NCBI GenBank assembly: GCA_014650415.1 | Contig: BMUX01000002.1 | Coordinates: 62,001 to 126,000 of the forward strand | Reading direction: 5' to 3' | Length of the DNA stretch: 64,000 nt | Origin: Streptomyces spiroverticillatus | GTDB lineage: Bacteria; Actinomycetota; Actinomycetes; Streptomycetales; Streptomycetaceae | Part shown: positions 51,862-58,914 of the stretch, piece by piece | Layout: each line of letters begins with the position of its first letter | Position numbering within the stretch: the stretch's first letter is position 1 | Translations under genes and position numbers: made by a program | The notes under the pieces: model-generated | Told to the model about the DNA's origin: nothing | Database searches by the model: none | The model's input: the letters and a program-made list of their open reading frames with translations, nothing else

Positions 51862-52674
51862 ATGCCCGCAGCTTCCCGCACACTCCTGCTCACCGGCGCG
51901 GCCGGCGGCATCGGCACCCTGATGCGGGGGCTGCTCCCGGCGTACGGGTACGAGCTGCGGCTGTTCGACGCGACGCCCATCGAGGGCGAGCCGACGGCGG
52001 TGACCGCCGACCTGGGCGACAAGCACGCGCTGCGGGAGGCCGTCGAGGGGGTGGACGCGATCGTGCACCTCGCGGGCATCTCCCTCGAAGCCCCCTTCGA
52101 GAAGATCCTCCGCGCCAACATCGAAGGCACGTACAACCTCTACGAGGCGGCCCGCGAGGAGGGCGTGCGCCGGATCGTGCACGCCTCCAGCAACCACGCG
52201 GTCGGCTTCACCCCGGCCCCCGGCCCGGGCGGCCCGCTGGTCCCCGCCGACACCCCGCACCGCCCGGACACCTTCTACGGCCTGTCCAAGGCGTTCGGCG
52301 AGGACCTGGCGCAGCTGTACTGGGACCGGGACGGGATGGAGACGGTGTCGGTGCGGATCGGCGCCTGCTACATGGAGCCCTCCACCGTGCGGATGCTGGC
52401 GGTGTGGCTGAGCCCGGGCGACGCCGCCCGCCTCTTCGACGCGGCCCTGACCGCCCCGCACGTCGGGCACACGGTGGTGTTCGGGTCCTCGGCGAACACC
52501 CGGCTGTGCTGGGACCTGTCGACGGCGCGGGCGCTGGGGTACGACCCGCAGGACGACTCCGAGCAGTACGCGGAGAAGCTGCTGGCGGAGCACGGCGAAC
52601 TGGCTCCGGGCGACCCGGAGCACGACTTCCTCGGCGGGGCCTTCTGCACCGACCCGCCGCAGTGGCCGTACTAG
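51862..52674 (+). CDS. NAD-dependent sugar epimerase/uronate dehydrogenase-like protein
   Basis: A 270-aa extended SDR with 'LLTGAAGGIGTLM' at residues ~9-21, 'VDAIVHLAGIS', the active-site Ser in 'HASSNHAVGF' and the Tyr-x3-Lys in 'FYGLSKAFGEDLAQLYWDRDGMETVSVRIG'. The 'SSNHAVGF' and 'RIGACYMEPS' segments match uronate dehydrogenases, which oxidise galacturonate or glucuronate to the lactone. ATG at 51862 follows TGAGGAG. It ends at a terminator. Confidence 0.87.
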   Translation: MPAASRTLLLTGAAGGIGTLMRGLLPAYGYELRLFDATPIEGEPTAVTADLGDKHALREAVEGVDAIVHLAGISLEAPFEKILRANIEGTYNLYEAAREEGVRRIVHASSNHAVGFTPAPGPGGPLVPADTPHRPDTFYGLSKAFGEDLAQLYWDRDGMETVSVRIGACYMEPSTVRMLAVWLSPGDAARLFDAALTAPHVGHTVVFGSSANTRLCWDLSTARALGYDPQDDSEQYAEKLLAEHGELAPGDPEHDFLGGAFCTDPPQWPY

Positions 52675-52686
52675 GAGCGGGGGCTA

Positions 52687-52727
52687 CGGGCCCGGCCGTC
52701 CGGAAGATCTCGGAACGGCCGGGCCCG
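52687..52727. terminator. 13-bp terminator hairpin between the dehydrogenase and AraC genes
   Basis: A perfect 13-bp stem (CGGGCCCGGCCGT / ACGGCCGGGCCCG) with a 15-nt loop, 12 bp after the dehydrogenase stop and downstream of the convergent AraC gene. Confidence 0.82.
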
Positions 52728-52838
52728 GGACCGCGGGGCCTCCCGCGCCCTGCGCCCCCGGGACCGACCGGTGAGCATCGCCGACGAACCCACCGGGGGA
52801 ACCGGAAAAGAGCGAGCGCGCCCGCGATACGGGACAAC

Positions 52839-53978
52839 CTAGGGGGCCGTACGGAACGGCACGATCCGTTCCGCGCGGTCCTCGTCCGCTTTGCGCGGCG
52901 AACCCGGCGCTTTGTGCGGTGACCCCGGCGCTGTGTGCGGCGAACCCGGCGCTGTGTGCGGCGAACCCGGCGCTGTGTGCGGCGAACTCGCCGCTTTGTG
53001 CGGTGAACCCGGCCCCGGGTGCCGCAGGGTGTGCGAGGGGCTCTCGCCGAACCGGTCCCGGTAGGCGGCCGCGAACCGGCCCAGGTGCCCGAAGCCCCAC
53101 CGGAAGGCGACGTCGGCGACGGTCGTCCCGGCCGCCCCGCCCTCCGCCGCCCGGGCCAGGTCCGTACGCACCCGGTCGAGGCGGATGCCGCGCAGGTACG
53201 CGGTCGGGGTCGTCCCCACGTGCTGCCGGAAGCCCTCCTGGAGGCGCCGGACGCCGACCTGCGCCACGGCGGCGAGGGAGGCGGCGGTGTGGGTGTGCTC
53301 GGGGTGGGCGTGGATGAGGTCGAGGACCCGCTTGACGGGGGCGGGCCGCAATGGGGGTGCGGGGGCGGCCAGTTCCTCCCGGTAGGGGTGGTCGGCGGCC
53401 AGCAGCAGTCCGTTGAGCAGGGTCTCCTGGAGGGGGGCGGCCATCAGCGCGTGCCCGGGCAGCCCGTCGGCGTCGCGGGCCTCCTCCACGGCCCAGGACA
53501 TCAGCCGCGCCCAGCTGCGTCCGGCGCCCCGCGAGACGTCGATGTCCGGCGTGAAATCGACGGGCCCGCGCAGGGTGCGGTCCAGCAGGCACTCCAACTG
53601 GCGGTGCAGGGCGGCAGGTTCGATCTTCAGGGCGAGCAGCCGGCAGTCCCTGCTCCAGTGGTCGATGCGGGTGACGGACTCCGGGTCGAGGACGCAGCCG
53701 CGCTGCGGGGTGGCGACCGCCTCGGCCCGGCCGTGCTGCCGCCAGGCGAGGGTGCCGTCCAGCAGGACGTTGACGTGGTAGTGGCCCAACTCCCCGAAGC
53801 GCATCCGCAGATCGGCGCCGAGGACGAGGTCGCCGACGGTGAGGGAGCCGACGTGCGCGGTGTCGATCCGGGACTCGAACTCACCGGGCTCGCCCAGGGG
53901 ATCGATGCGGGTGGTGTAGAAACTCTCGCCGATCGCCTGACGCGTCTCGTCGAGGTCGGCGGACCTGAAGGTGTGCAC
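52839..53978 (-). CDS. AraC family transcriptional regulator with a heptapeptide-repeat tail
   Basis: A 379-aa regulator. The N-terminal ~190 residues form an AraC_binding_2-like sensor ('LGHYHVNVLLDGTLAWRQHG', 'CVLDPESVTRIDHW'). The two HTH motifs are 'HTAASLAAVAQVGVRRLQEGFRQHVGTTPTAYLRGIRLDRVR' and 'TTVADVAFRWGFGHLGRFAAAYRDRFGESPSHTLR', ending near residue 318. After the domain come six tandem heptads of the type A-P-G-S-P-H-T/K (residues ~322-363) and a charged tail, unlike typical AraC proteins. It is divergent from a small conserved gene. Confidence 0.88.
   Translation of the reverse strand: MHTFRSADLDETRQAIGESFYTTRIDPLGEPGEFESRIDTAHVGSLTVGDLVLGADLRMRFGELGHYHVNVLLDGTLAWRQHGRAEAVATPQRGCVLDPESVTRIDHWSRDCRLLALKIEPAALHRQLECLLDRTLRGPVDFTPDIDVSRGAGRSWARLMSWAVEEARDADGLPGHALMAAPLQETLLNGLLLAADHPYREELAAPAPPLRPAPVKRVLDLIHAHPEHTHTAASLAAVAQVGVRRLQEGFRQHVGTTPTAYLRGIRLDRVRTDLARAAEGGAAGTTVADVAFRWGFGHLGRFAAAYRDRFGESPSHTLRHPGPGSPHKAASSPHTAPGSPHTAPGSPHTAPGSPHKAPGSPRKADEDRAERIVPFRTAP
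52890..53015 (-). repeat. Six tandem 21-bp repeats encoding APGSPHT-type heptads
   Basis: Units of 21 bp (core CGAACCCGGCGCTGTGTGCGG on the plus strand) repeat six times within the 3' end of the AraC gene. Three are almost identical, indicating recent expansion by slippage; the frame is kept because 21 is a multiple of 3. Confidence 0.9.
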
Positions 53979-54073
53979 GGGCGCCAGGGTAGGACCGGTC
54001 CGTCACCCCGCCGGGGCCGCTTCTGTCCAAATTCACTCGCGCGGGCGGTTTCCCGTACCGGACCATTGCGCCC

Positions 54074-54292
54074 ATGCCCCGACCCCATGGATTCCGGTAC
54101 GAGCAGCGCGGCGACGGCACGGTCGTCATCACCCACCACCAGCGTGCGGCCTCCACCCTGCGCGGTGGCCGGGCGGAGAAGTTTCTGGCGGAGGTGGAGA
54201 GCGGCGACGAGCAGCTGGTGATGGCCCGCTGGACGGGTGCGTACAAGTTCGGCAACGAACGCATGGCCCGCAACCACCCCCGCAACCGCTGA
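54074..54292 (+). CDS. Conserved 72-aa hypothetical protein
   Basis: A small basic protein: 'GFRYEQRGDGTVVITHHQRAASTLRGGRAEKFLAEVESGDEQLVMARWTGAYKFGNERMARNHPRNR'-like composition with two beta-strand stretches and a central helix (given here in parts: residues 5-20 strands, 28-42 helix). Homologues are common in Streptomyces and uncharacterised. It is divergent from the AraC gene. ATG at 54074. Confidence 0.7.
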   Translation: MPRPHGFRYEQRGDGTVVITHHQRAASTLRGGRAEKFLAEVESGDEQLVMARWTGAYKFGNERMARNHPRNR

Positions 54293-54403
54293 CCCCACCG
54301 GTTTCCGCAGGTCAGACCCCCCTTACTGAGCCATCCGGGCGGTGCACGCAAATTCGTCCGAAGGTAAGGGAACGGCAAAGCGCCCCCGGTCGTTACCTGT
54401 GAC

Positions 54404-55735
54404 ATGACCGCAATGACCCCTGGCTCGAACATTCCGCTTCCCACCGCCCGCGTGGCCGTGGACGTCGCCGCCCCGGTGCGGCTCGACGTGTCGGGCCTGC
54501 TGCTCACCGCCGACGGCAAGGTGCGCTCCGACGACGACTTCATCTTCTACAACCAGGCCTCCGGCCCCGGCGTGACCTACCGCTCGGGCGGCGGCACGGC
54601 CCCGGACGCGATCCTGGTGGACACGGGCGCACTGCCGCCGGGCATCGAGCGGGTCGTGGTGACCGCGAGCCCGGACGCCGCCGGCCAGACCTTCCAGGGC
54701 ATCGAGCCCACGGCCACGGTGCGCGGCGCCGACGACAACGCCGTGATCGCCACCTTCACGCCCCCGCAGCTGGGCACCGAGACCGCCCTGGTCGTGGTCG
54801 AGGTCTACCTGCGCAACGGCGCGTGGAAGGTCCGCGCGGTCGGCCAGGGGTACGCGAACGGGCTGGCGGGCATCGCCACGGACTTCGGCGTCTCGGTCGA
54901 GGAACCCGCCCCGGCCGCCCCCCAGGCCCCTCCCGCCCCGGTGGCCCCTGCCGCCCCGGTGGCCCCTGCCGCCCCGGTGGCCCCTGCCGCCCCGGTGGCC
55001 CCTGCCGCCCCGCCCGCCCCCACCCGCGCCCACGCCGCCACCCCGCCGTCCGCGCCCACCCCCTCCTACGACCCGCGCGTGGCCTCCCCGGCGGCTCCGG
55101 CGGCTCCGGCCGCTCCCCCGGCCCCGCCCGCGCCCGCCGCCCCGGCCATGGGCTCCGGCAAGATCAACCTGGACAAGGGCCGGGTGAGCCTGACCAAGAA
55201 CCAGACGGTCTCCCTGGTCAAGGGCGGCCGCCCGCTGCTCTCGCAGGTCAAGATGGGCCTGGGCTGGGAGCCGGCGTTCCGCGGCAAGGACATCGACCTG
55301 GACGCCTCGGTCATCGCCTACGACGGCAACCGCAAGATGATCGACAGCTGCTACTTCGGCAAGCTGTCCATCCTGAACGGTGCGATCAAGCACTCCGGCG
55401 ACAACCTCACGGGCGAGGGCGCGGGCGACGACGAGGTCATCGTGGTGGACCTCGGCCGCATCCCGGCGGAGGCCACCGGCCTGGTCTTCACGGTGAACTC
55501 CTTCACCGGCCAGAAGTTCACCGAGGTCGCCAAGGCCTACTGCCGCCTGCTCGACGGCGCCACGGGCGAGGAACTGGTCCGCTTCGACCTGACCGGCGCC
55601 GAGCCGCAGACGGGCGTCATGATGGCCAAGCTGATCAAGCAGTTCAGCGGCGAGTGGGAGATGACCGCGATGGGCGACTTCGTGAAGTCCCGCACGGTAC
55701 GCGGCATGGTGAAGCCGGCGGCCCAGGCGCTGTAG
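54404..55735 (+). CDS. TerD family protein with two TerD domains
   Basis: A 443-aa protein with two TerD-type Ca2+-binding domains. The first covers residues ~8-168 ('LDVSGLLLTADGKVRSDDDFIFYNQ', 'VVVTASPDAAGQTFQGIEPTATVR') and the second ~250-443 ('LTKNQTVSLVKGGRPLLSQVKMGLGWEP', 'DIDLDASVIAYDGNRKMIDSCYFGKL', 'NLTGEGAGDDEVIVVDL'). Between them is an ~80-residue Pro/Ala linker including four exact APVAPA repeats. TerD proteins occur in tellurite-resistance and stress gene sets and bind calcium through Asp-rich loops; actinobacterial ones affect Ca2+-dependent development. No other ter genes are adjacent. Confidence 0.92.
   Translation: MTAMTPGSNIPLPTARVAVDVAAPVRLDVSGLLLTADGKVRSDDDFIFYNQASGPGVTYRSGGGTAPDAILVDTGALPPGIERVVVTASPDAAGQTFQGIEPTATVRGADDNAVIATFTPPQLGTETALVVVEVYLRNGAWKVRAVGQGYANGLAGIATDFGVSVEEPAPAAPQAPPAPVAPAAPVAPAAPVAPAAPVAPAAPPAPTRAHAATPPSAPTPSYDPRVASPAAPAAPAAPPAPPAPAAPAMGSGKINLDKGRVSLTKNQTVSLVKGGRPLLSQVKMGLGWEPAFRGKDIDLDASVIAYDGNRKMIDSCYFGKLSILNGAIKHSGDNLTGEGAGDDEVIVVDLGRIPAEATGLVFTVNSFTGQKFTEVAKAYCRLLDGATGEELVRFDLTGAEPQTGVMMAKLIKQFSGEWEMTAMGDFVKSRTVRGMVKPAAQAL
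54935..55006 (+). repeat. Four exact 18-bp tandem repeats in the TerD linker
   Basis: GCCCCGGTGGCCCCTGCC is repeated four times without a change at 54935-55006, encoding A-P-V-A-P-A units. Exact identity at synonymous positions indicates recent slippage-driven expansion. Confidence 0.93.
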
Positions 55736-55768
55736 GCAATCCGCAGGTTGGATCACGGGACCCGGGCA

Positions 55769-55814
55769 ACGATGGCCCCTCGACCTCTCCTACGGGAGGC
55801 CGAGGGGCCATCGT
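55769..55814. terminator. Bidirectional terminator hairpin downstream of the TerD gene
   Basis: A 14-bp perfect stem (ACGATGGCCCCTCG / CGAGGGGCCATCGT) around an 18-nt loop that can pair further (CCT...AGG). It separates the TerD gene from the convergent small membrane protein gene. Confidence 0.85.
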
Positions 55815-55863
55815 GACGAGGTCCTGATCCGGTGGGGTGGGTCACCGGAACACGACCGACCTC

Positions 55864-56067
55864 TTACTTGCCGCCGGCTCTGATCCACTCCCACTTGTAC
55901 GCGCAAGCCACAGCGGGAGTGACCACCATGGAGATCATCCACAGGCCCACGCTCGCCGGCGAGTAGATGTAGTAGTGCCATGCCGTCGGCAGGACGAGGG
56001 GCACGAGCAGAAGGACGAGCAGTACGCCCCACACTCCCAGCGTCAGACCAGCAACCCGTGCCGCCAC
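55864..56067 (-). CDS. Small two-helix membrane protein
   Basis: A 67-aa protein with membrane segments at about residues 6-27 and 37-58 ('LTLGVWGVLLVLLLVPLVL' and 'SVGLWMISMVVTPAVACAY'), ending in 'KWEWIRAGGK'. The GTG at 56067 has GGGGGAA seven bases upstream. Codon use is less GC3-biased than its neighbours ('TACTACATCTACTCG'-like but with several AT-ending codons). Unrecognised; convergent with the TerD gene. Confidence 0.65.
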   Translation of the reverse strand: MAARVAGLTLGVWGVLLVLLLVPLVLPTAWHYYIYSPASVGLWMISMVVTPAVACAYKWEWIRAGGK

Positions 56068-56254
56068 AAGTTCCCCCTGCTGTCGTGATCGCGGACACCC
56101 GGGAACGACCGTAGCCCCCGCTCGAGCGGGGACGGCGTCGGGTAGGCGGTTGCAGGGACAGGGGGAAAGCGTGGGGACGGAGAGGTCCGGTGCGTGACGG
56201 ATGCCACGTGCTGGAGGGGTTTGGTGGGGAAGGCCCGGACGTAGCCTGGAAGGC

Positions 56255-56455
56255 ATGTCCACCACCTCTCCGTCCGCCCCCGGCCCGGAGCCCGCAGGGC
56301 CCGAGGCTTCCGGTGCGGACCAGACGAACGCGGCGATCCGCCGCCTCGTGGACGCGCAGACGACGGACGGGGCCTGGCCCTCGGAGGAGTACGAACTGCT
56401 TCTCGTCGAGTGGGCGGCCGCGATGCGCGACGACGCGACCGAGCCCGTTCCCTAG
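56255..56455 (+). CDS. Small acidic conserved protein (66 aa)
   Basis: A 66-aa acidic protein with a Pro/Ser/Ala-rich N-terminus and a helical C-terminal half: 'NAAIRRLVDAQTTDGAWPSEEYELLLVEWAAAMRDD'. ATG 56255 follows GGAAGGC. It is followed by an exceptionally strong hairpin. Function unknown. Confidence 0.65.
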   Translation: MSTTSPSAPGPEPAGPEASGADQTNAAIRRLVDAQTTDGAWPSEEYELLLVEWAAAMRDDATEPVP

Positions 56456-56470
56456 TCCCGGAACGCGGAG

Positions 56471-56527
56471 AAACGCCTCCGCCCCGTGTCCCGATCGTGA
56501 TGATCGGGACACGGGGCGGAGGCGTTT
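56471..56527. terminator. 26-bp perfect bidirectional terminator hairpin
   Basis: Arms 56471-56496 and 56502-56527 are perfectly complementary over 26 bp with a 5-nt loop (GTGAT) and T/A runs at the base (AAA...TTT). It lies between two convergent small genes and is the longest perfect hairpin noticed in the window. Confidence 0.92.
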
Positions 56528-56545
56528 TCCCGGAGCCGCGGGGGC

Positions 56546-56773
56546 TCAGAGCTTGGTCAACTTGGAGTAGGGGCTGAGGATCCGCCCCTGACGTCCGGAG
56601 AAGTCGATGAGCACGGCGAGGTCTCCCTCGACGCCGACGACTCTTCCGAGTCCGAATTGATCATGCGAAACCCGGTCTCCCACCTCGTAGTTCTCAATGG
56701 GCGGGGCGGCCGGGGCCGGGACGTTGAAGGGACTGGACGGCAGGTGTCGCCGGGCTCCGGCTGGCTTTGTCAT
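56546..56773 (-). CDS. Small protein with a UvrD/PcrA-type C-terminal Tudor-like domain
   Basis: A 75-aa protein. After a ~28-residue Pro-rich N-terminus, residues 29-75 ('YEVGDRVSHDQFGLGRVVGVEGDLAVLIDFSGRQGRILSPYSKLTKL') follow the pattern of the Tudor-like domain at the C-terminus of PcrA/UvrD helicases (GD-x-V-x-H-x-x-[FW]-G-x-G-x-V). That domain contacts RNA polymerase in helicases. Here it stands alone, so it may bind RNA polymerase or nucleic acid; this is inference. ATG at 56773; it lies downstream of the Ro60 gene on the same strand. Confidence 0.72.
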   Translation of the reverse strand: MTKPAGARRHLPSSPFNVPAPAAPPIENYEVGDRVSHDQFGLGRVVGVEGDLAVLIDFSGRQGRILSPYSKLTKL

Positions 56774-56881
56774 TACCTTCAGTATGCGCCCACCGGAGGC
56801 CAGATGCCATGCCCGCATCCCGCCAGGCACTCCCGCCCGCTCCGTCGCACGCCCCCCGTCCGCCCCGCGGCCCGTCCCTCG

Positions 56882-58480
56882 TCAGGCCTCCCAGGGCCAG
56901 TTCGCGGACCGCCCCGACTCCAGGAGGGGGACCATCCTGAAGGCCGCATCCGTCAGCCCGCCGAAGGTGTGGCGGCCGGGCGCGCCGGACGGAGCGTGAC
57001 CGGTCGCGTACCCCTCCAGGTTCCAGGTGTACGTGGGTACATGGGCCGGGACGGGCTCGAACACGGCGTCACGGTGCGTGGCGGCCGCCTGTTCGTCGGT
57101 GACGATCAGCACCCGGTCGTGGCCGGCGTAGTGCTCGCGCACGGCGGCCGCGGTGCGGGTGCCGCCGAGGTCGCCGAAGCGCTCCAGGATCTTCAGCACC
57201 GACTCCCCCTTCGTGTACGTCACCGGACGGCTGTCCGTGCCGAACTCGACCAGGTCCGCCGACTCGGCCCGCAGCGCGAGCGCCGTGCCGAAGATCGCCG
57301 CCGCGTCCGCCCGGTTGAGCTGCGAACGCTCCGAGACCTGCGACCAGAACATCGAGCCCGAGCGGTCGATCAGCACCAGGGTGCGGCCCGGCAGCGCGGG
57401 CACGTTGGCCAGCGAGTGGCCGAGTGCCTGCTCCAGCGGGTACGCCCAGCGCAGCGACGGCGCGTGCTGGTAGGCGGCGAGATAGCGGAAGGGGAACTGC
57501 CGTCCCCTGGCGACGACTTCGGGATCCGCGATCTTCGCAGCGACGCGCGCCGCGACCTCGTCGCAGACGCCCGCCTCGTCGAAGTTGCGGAGGTTGCGCA
57601 GCAGCGCCATGGTGCCCATCGAGGGGATCATCGCCTCCCAGGCCCGGGCGTCCATCGGCCCCTGGAGCCAGCCCGCGAGGGCCTCCCAGGTCAGGCCCGC
57701 CTCGGCCAGGCGCTCGGCGGCGTCCGGCCCGTCCAGGACGGCGGGCCGCTCCGCGACGGGCAGTTCCATGAGCGCGCGGTGCGCGGTGAGCGTCCGGTTG
57801 GACGCGGGCGGCACGGCGGTCTCGGGGTGGTGACGGCGGTCCAGGGCGTACTGGAACAGCTCGCCCTGCCACGGCTTGTCGGGGTCGGGCGAGGCGTGCA
57901 CCAGGTTGAGGACGTCGCCGAAGCGGAACCCCTTGGAGGCGGTGTCGTACTTCAGCAGCGACGTGCCGTGGTAGAGCCGCTGGACGGCGTCGGCGATGCC
58001 GCGCTTGACGGGCTTGGGGATGGCGCGGCCGTACAACGCGGTCCAGTACGCGAGGAGTTCGCCCGGCTCGTCGGGGCGCTGGAGGACGGAGGCGATCACG
58101 CTGCGGTTCGTCGGGCCCCCGGGCGCGACCCCGGTCGGGCCCGCGTCGAGGCGGGCCTTGACGTACTCGGCGGCGCCGACGATCGACGCGGTGCGCATCT
58201 GGCCCTCGCCGCGCAGCCAGCCGAGGAGGCCGGCGGTCCACTCGGGGTCGCTGACGGCCATCTCGCGCACGAGGGTCGCGTAGCGGGTGTCGCGGGCCTC
58301 GCCGGTCTCGTAGAAGGTGTTCTGCGTGACGAAGTTGGCGACCGCCAGGAGGAAGAGCTCCGACTTCGCGTCACGGACGTGTCCCGTGCCGCCCTGGTGG
58401 TTGACGGTCGTCCGCCCGGTCGTGGTCACGGGCGATACGGGCTGACGCGCCTTCGCGGCACGGGTGTTGAAACGAGCCAT
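56882..58480 (-). CDS. rsr: Ro60 homologue (TROVE domain protein, Rsr)
   Basis: A 532-aa TROVE protein. Residues ~35-330 form the helical HEAT-like ring ('LFLLAVANFVTQNTFYETGEARDTRYATLVREMAVSDPEWTAGLLGWLRGEGQMRTASIVGAAEYVKA', 'RFGDVLNLVHASPDPDKPWQGELFQYALDRR', 'MIPSMGTMALLRNLRNFDEAGV'), and residues ~365-530 a von Willebrand A domain with an intact MIDAS motif DRSGS (372-376). Ro60 binds Y RNAs on its outer surface and misfolded RNA ends in its cavity; bacterial Rsr works with exoribonucleases in RNA maturation and decay. The start at ATG 58480 follows GGGGGAATTCACC. Three structured RNA elements precede it on the same strand. Confidence 0.95.
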   Translation of the reverse strand: MARFNTRAAKARQPVSPVTTTGRTTVNHQGGTGHVRDAKSELFLLAVANFVTQNTFYETGEARDTRYATLVREMAVSDPEWTAGLLGWLRGEGQMRTASIVGAAEYVKARLDAGPTGVAPGGPTNRSVIASVLQRPDEPGELLAYWTALYGRAIPKPVKRGIADAVQRLYHGTSLLKYDTASKGFRFGDVLNLVHASPDPDKPWQGELFQYALDRRHHPETAVPPASNRTLTAHRALMELPVAERPAVLDGPDAAERLAEAGLTWEALAGWLQGPMDARAWEAMIPSMGTMALLRNLRNFDEAGVCDEVAARVAAKIADPEVVARGRQFPFRYLAAYQHAPSLRWAYPLEQALGHSLANVPALPGRTLVLIDRSGSMFWSQVSERSQLNRADAAAIFGTALALRAESADLVEFGTDSRPVTYTKGESVLKILERFGDLGGTRTAAAVREHYAGHDRVLIVTDEQAAATHRDAVFEPVPAHVPTYTWNLEGYATGHAPSGAPGRHTFGGLTDAAFRMVPLLESGRSANWPWEA

Positions 58481-58521
58481 GGTGAATTCCCCCGAATTCC
58501 CTTGATACGGCATGGGATTGA

Positions 58522-58707
58522 GGGAGGGCCGCGCGCGAGAAGAAAGGGTGTCCGAGGTCATGAGCGGCGACGGACTGGCTTTCGGTGCTCTACCGGACTG
58601 AGCTACACCGACCCGAAGTCGATGACGGGATTCGAACCCGCGACCGCCGAATCAATGAAGTAACCGTTGCCTGCGCACCGGACACCCCTTCTCGCGCTTG
58701 GCCTCCC
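58522..58707 (-). ncRNA. Candidate Y RNA (YrlA type) with a circularly permuted tRNA-like module
   Basis: Read on the minus strand, strand 58707-58678 pairs with 58557-58522: 6 bp, one bulged C, 2 bp, a 2x2 internal loop, 10 bp (GCGCGAGAAG), a UUU bulge and 9 bp (GGGTGTCCG). A second helix, GGCAACGG/CCGTCGCC with one A-C mismatch (58671-58664 with 58573-58566), leads to the tRNA-like module at 58651-58581. In order: anticodon-stem strand TTCGG, variable CGGTC, T arm GCGGG-TTCGAAT-CCCGT, acceptor CATCGAC, loop TTCGG, acceptor GTCGGTG, TA, D arm GCTC-AGTCCGGTA-GAGC, A, CCGAA. All four helices pair fully (two G-U). This is the topology of bacterial Y RNAs, which bind Ro60 through the open-end stem. 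Ends are approximate. Confidence 0.88.
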
Positions 58708-58914
58708 GAGTTCAGAAATGGCGACGGCGTTGAGTTCTCGCAAAGAAGTAGCCGTTGCCTGCGCACCGGGAGGTGCACGAAAGTCTGCGCGCCCAGAGTT
58801 CCGATGCGGCGGAACCGGTGATTTCACAGGCACCGAGTGGAAGCGGCACGAGAATTCGTACCGGAATTCCACCCAGGAACCTCCATCGGAAGTAGGTCCT
58901 GCCTGCGCACCTGG
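58657..58914 (-). repeat. Three dispersed copies of a ~25-bp motif upstream of Ro60
   Basis: Copies at 58657-58681, 58745-58769 and 58889-58914. The first two differ at one base of 25; the third keeps the ends (GTGCGCAGGCA and CTACTTC on the minus strand) but has a changed middle (GGACC for ACGGC). Spacings are 88 and 144 bp, so this is not a simple tandem repeat or CRISPR array. They are the shared core of the three RNA elements. Confidence 0.9.
58702..58773 (-). ncRNA. Second Y RNA-like element
   Basis: Contains the repeated core GGTGCGCAGGCAACGGCTACTTC (58767-58745, minus strand). It is enclosed by CCTCCCG/CGGGAGG (58773-58767 with 58708-58702) and the inner helix GGCAACGGC/GCCGTCGCC (58759-58751 with 58728-58720, one A-C mismatch), with a 22-nt loop instead of a tRNA-like module. 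Its 3' arm shares bases 58702-58707 with the 5' end of the candidate Y RNA, so the two folds compete or are made by processing. Confidence 0.6.

Noticed and set aside
58581..58651. An ordinary tRNA gene, or a permuted tRNA gene as in some algae and archaea
   Set aside because: The T arm precedes the D arm, so it is not a normal tRNA. A permuted tRNA would need an anticodon loop joining CCGAA and TTCGG and a processing site at the acceptor; instead the anticodon side opens into a long helix and no CCA follows. With Ro60 adjacent, a Y RNA fits better.
58657..58914. CRISPR-like array (three ~25-bp repeats)
   Set aside because: Spacings of 88 and 144 bp are uneven, only three copies exist, no cas genes are present, and the flanks are self-complementary RNA helices.
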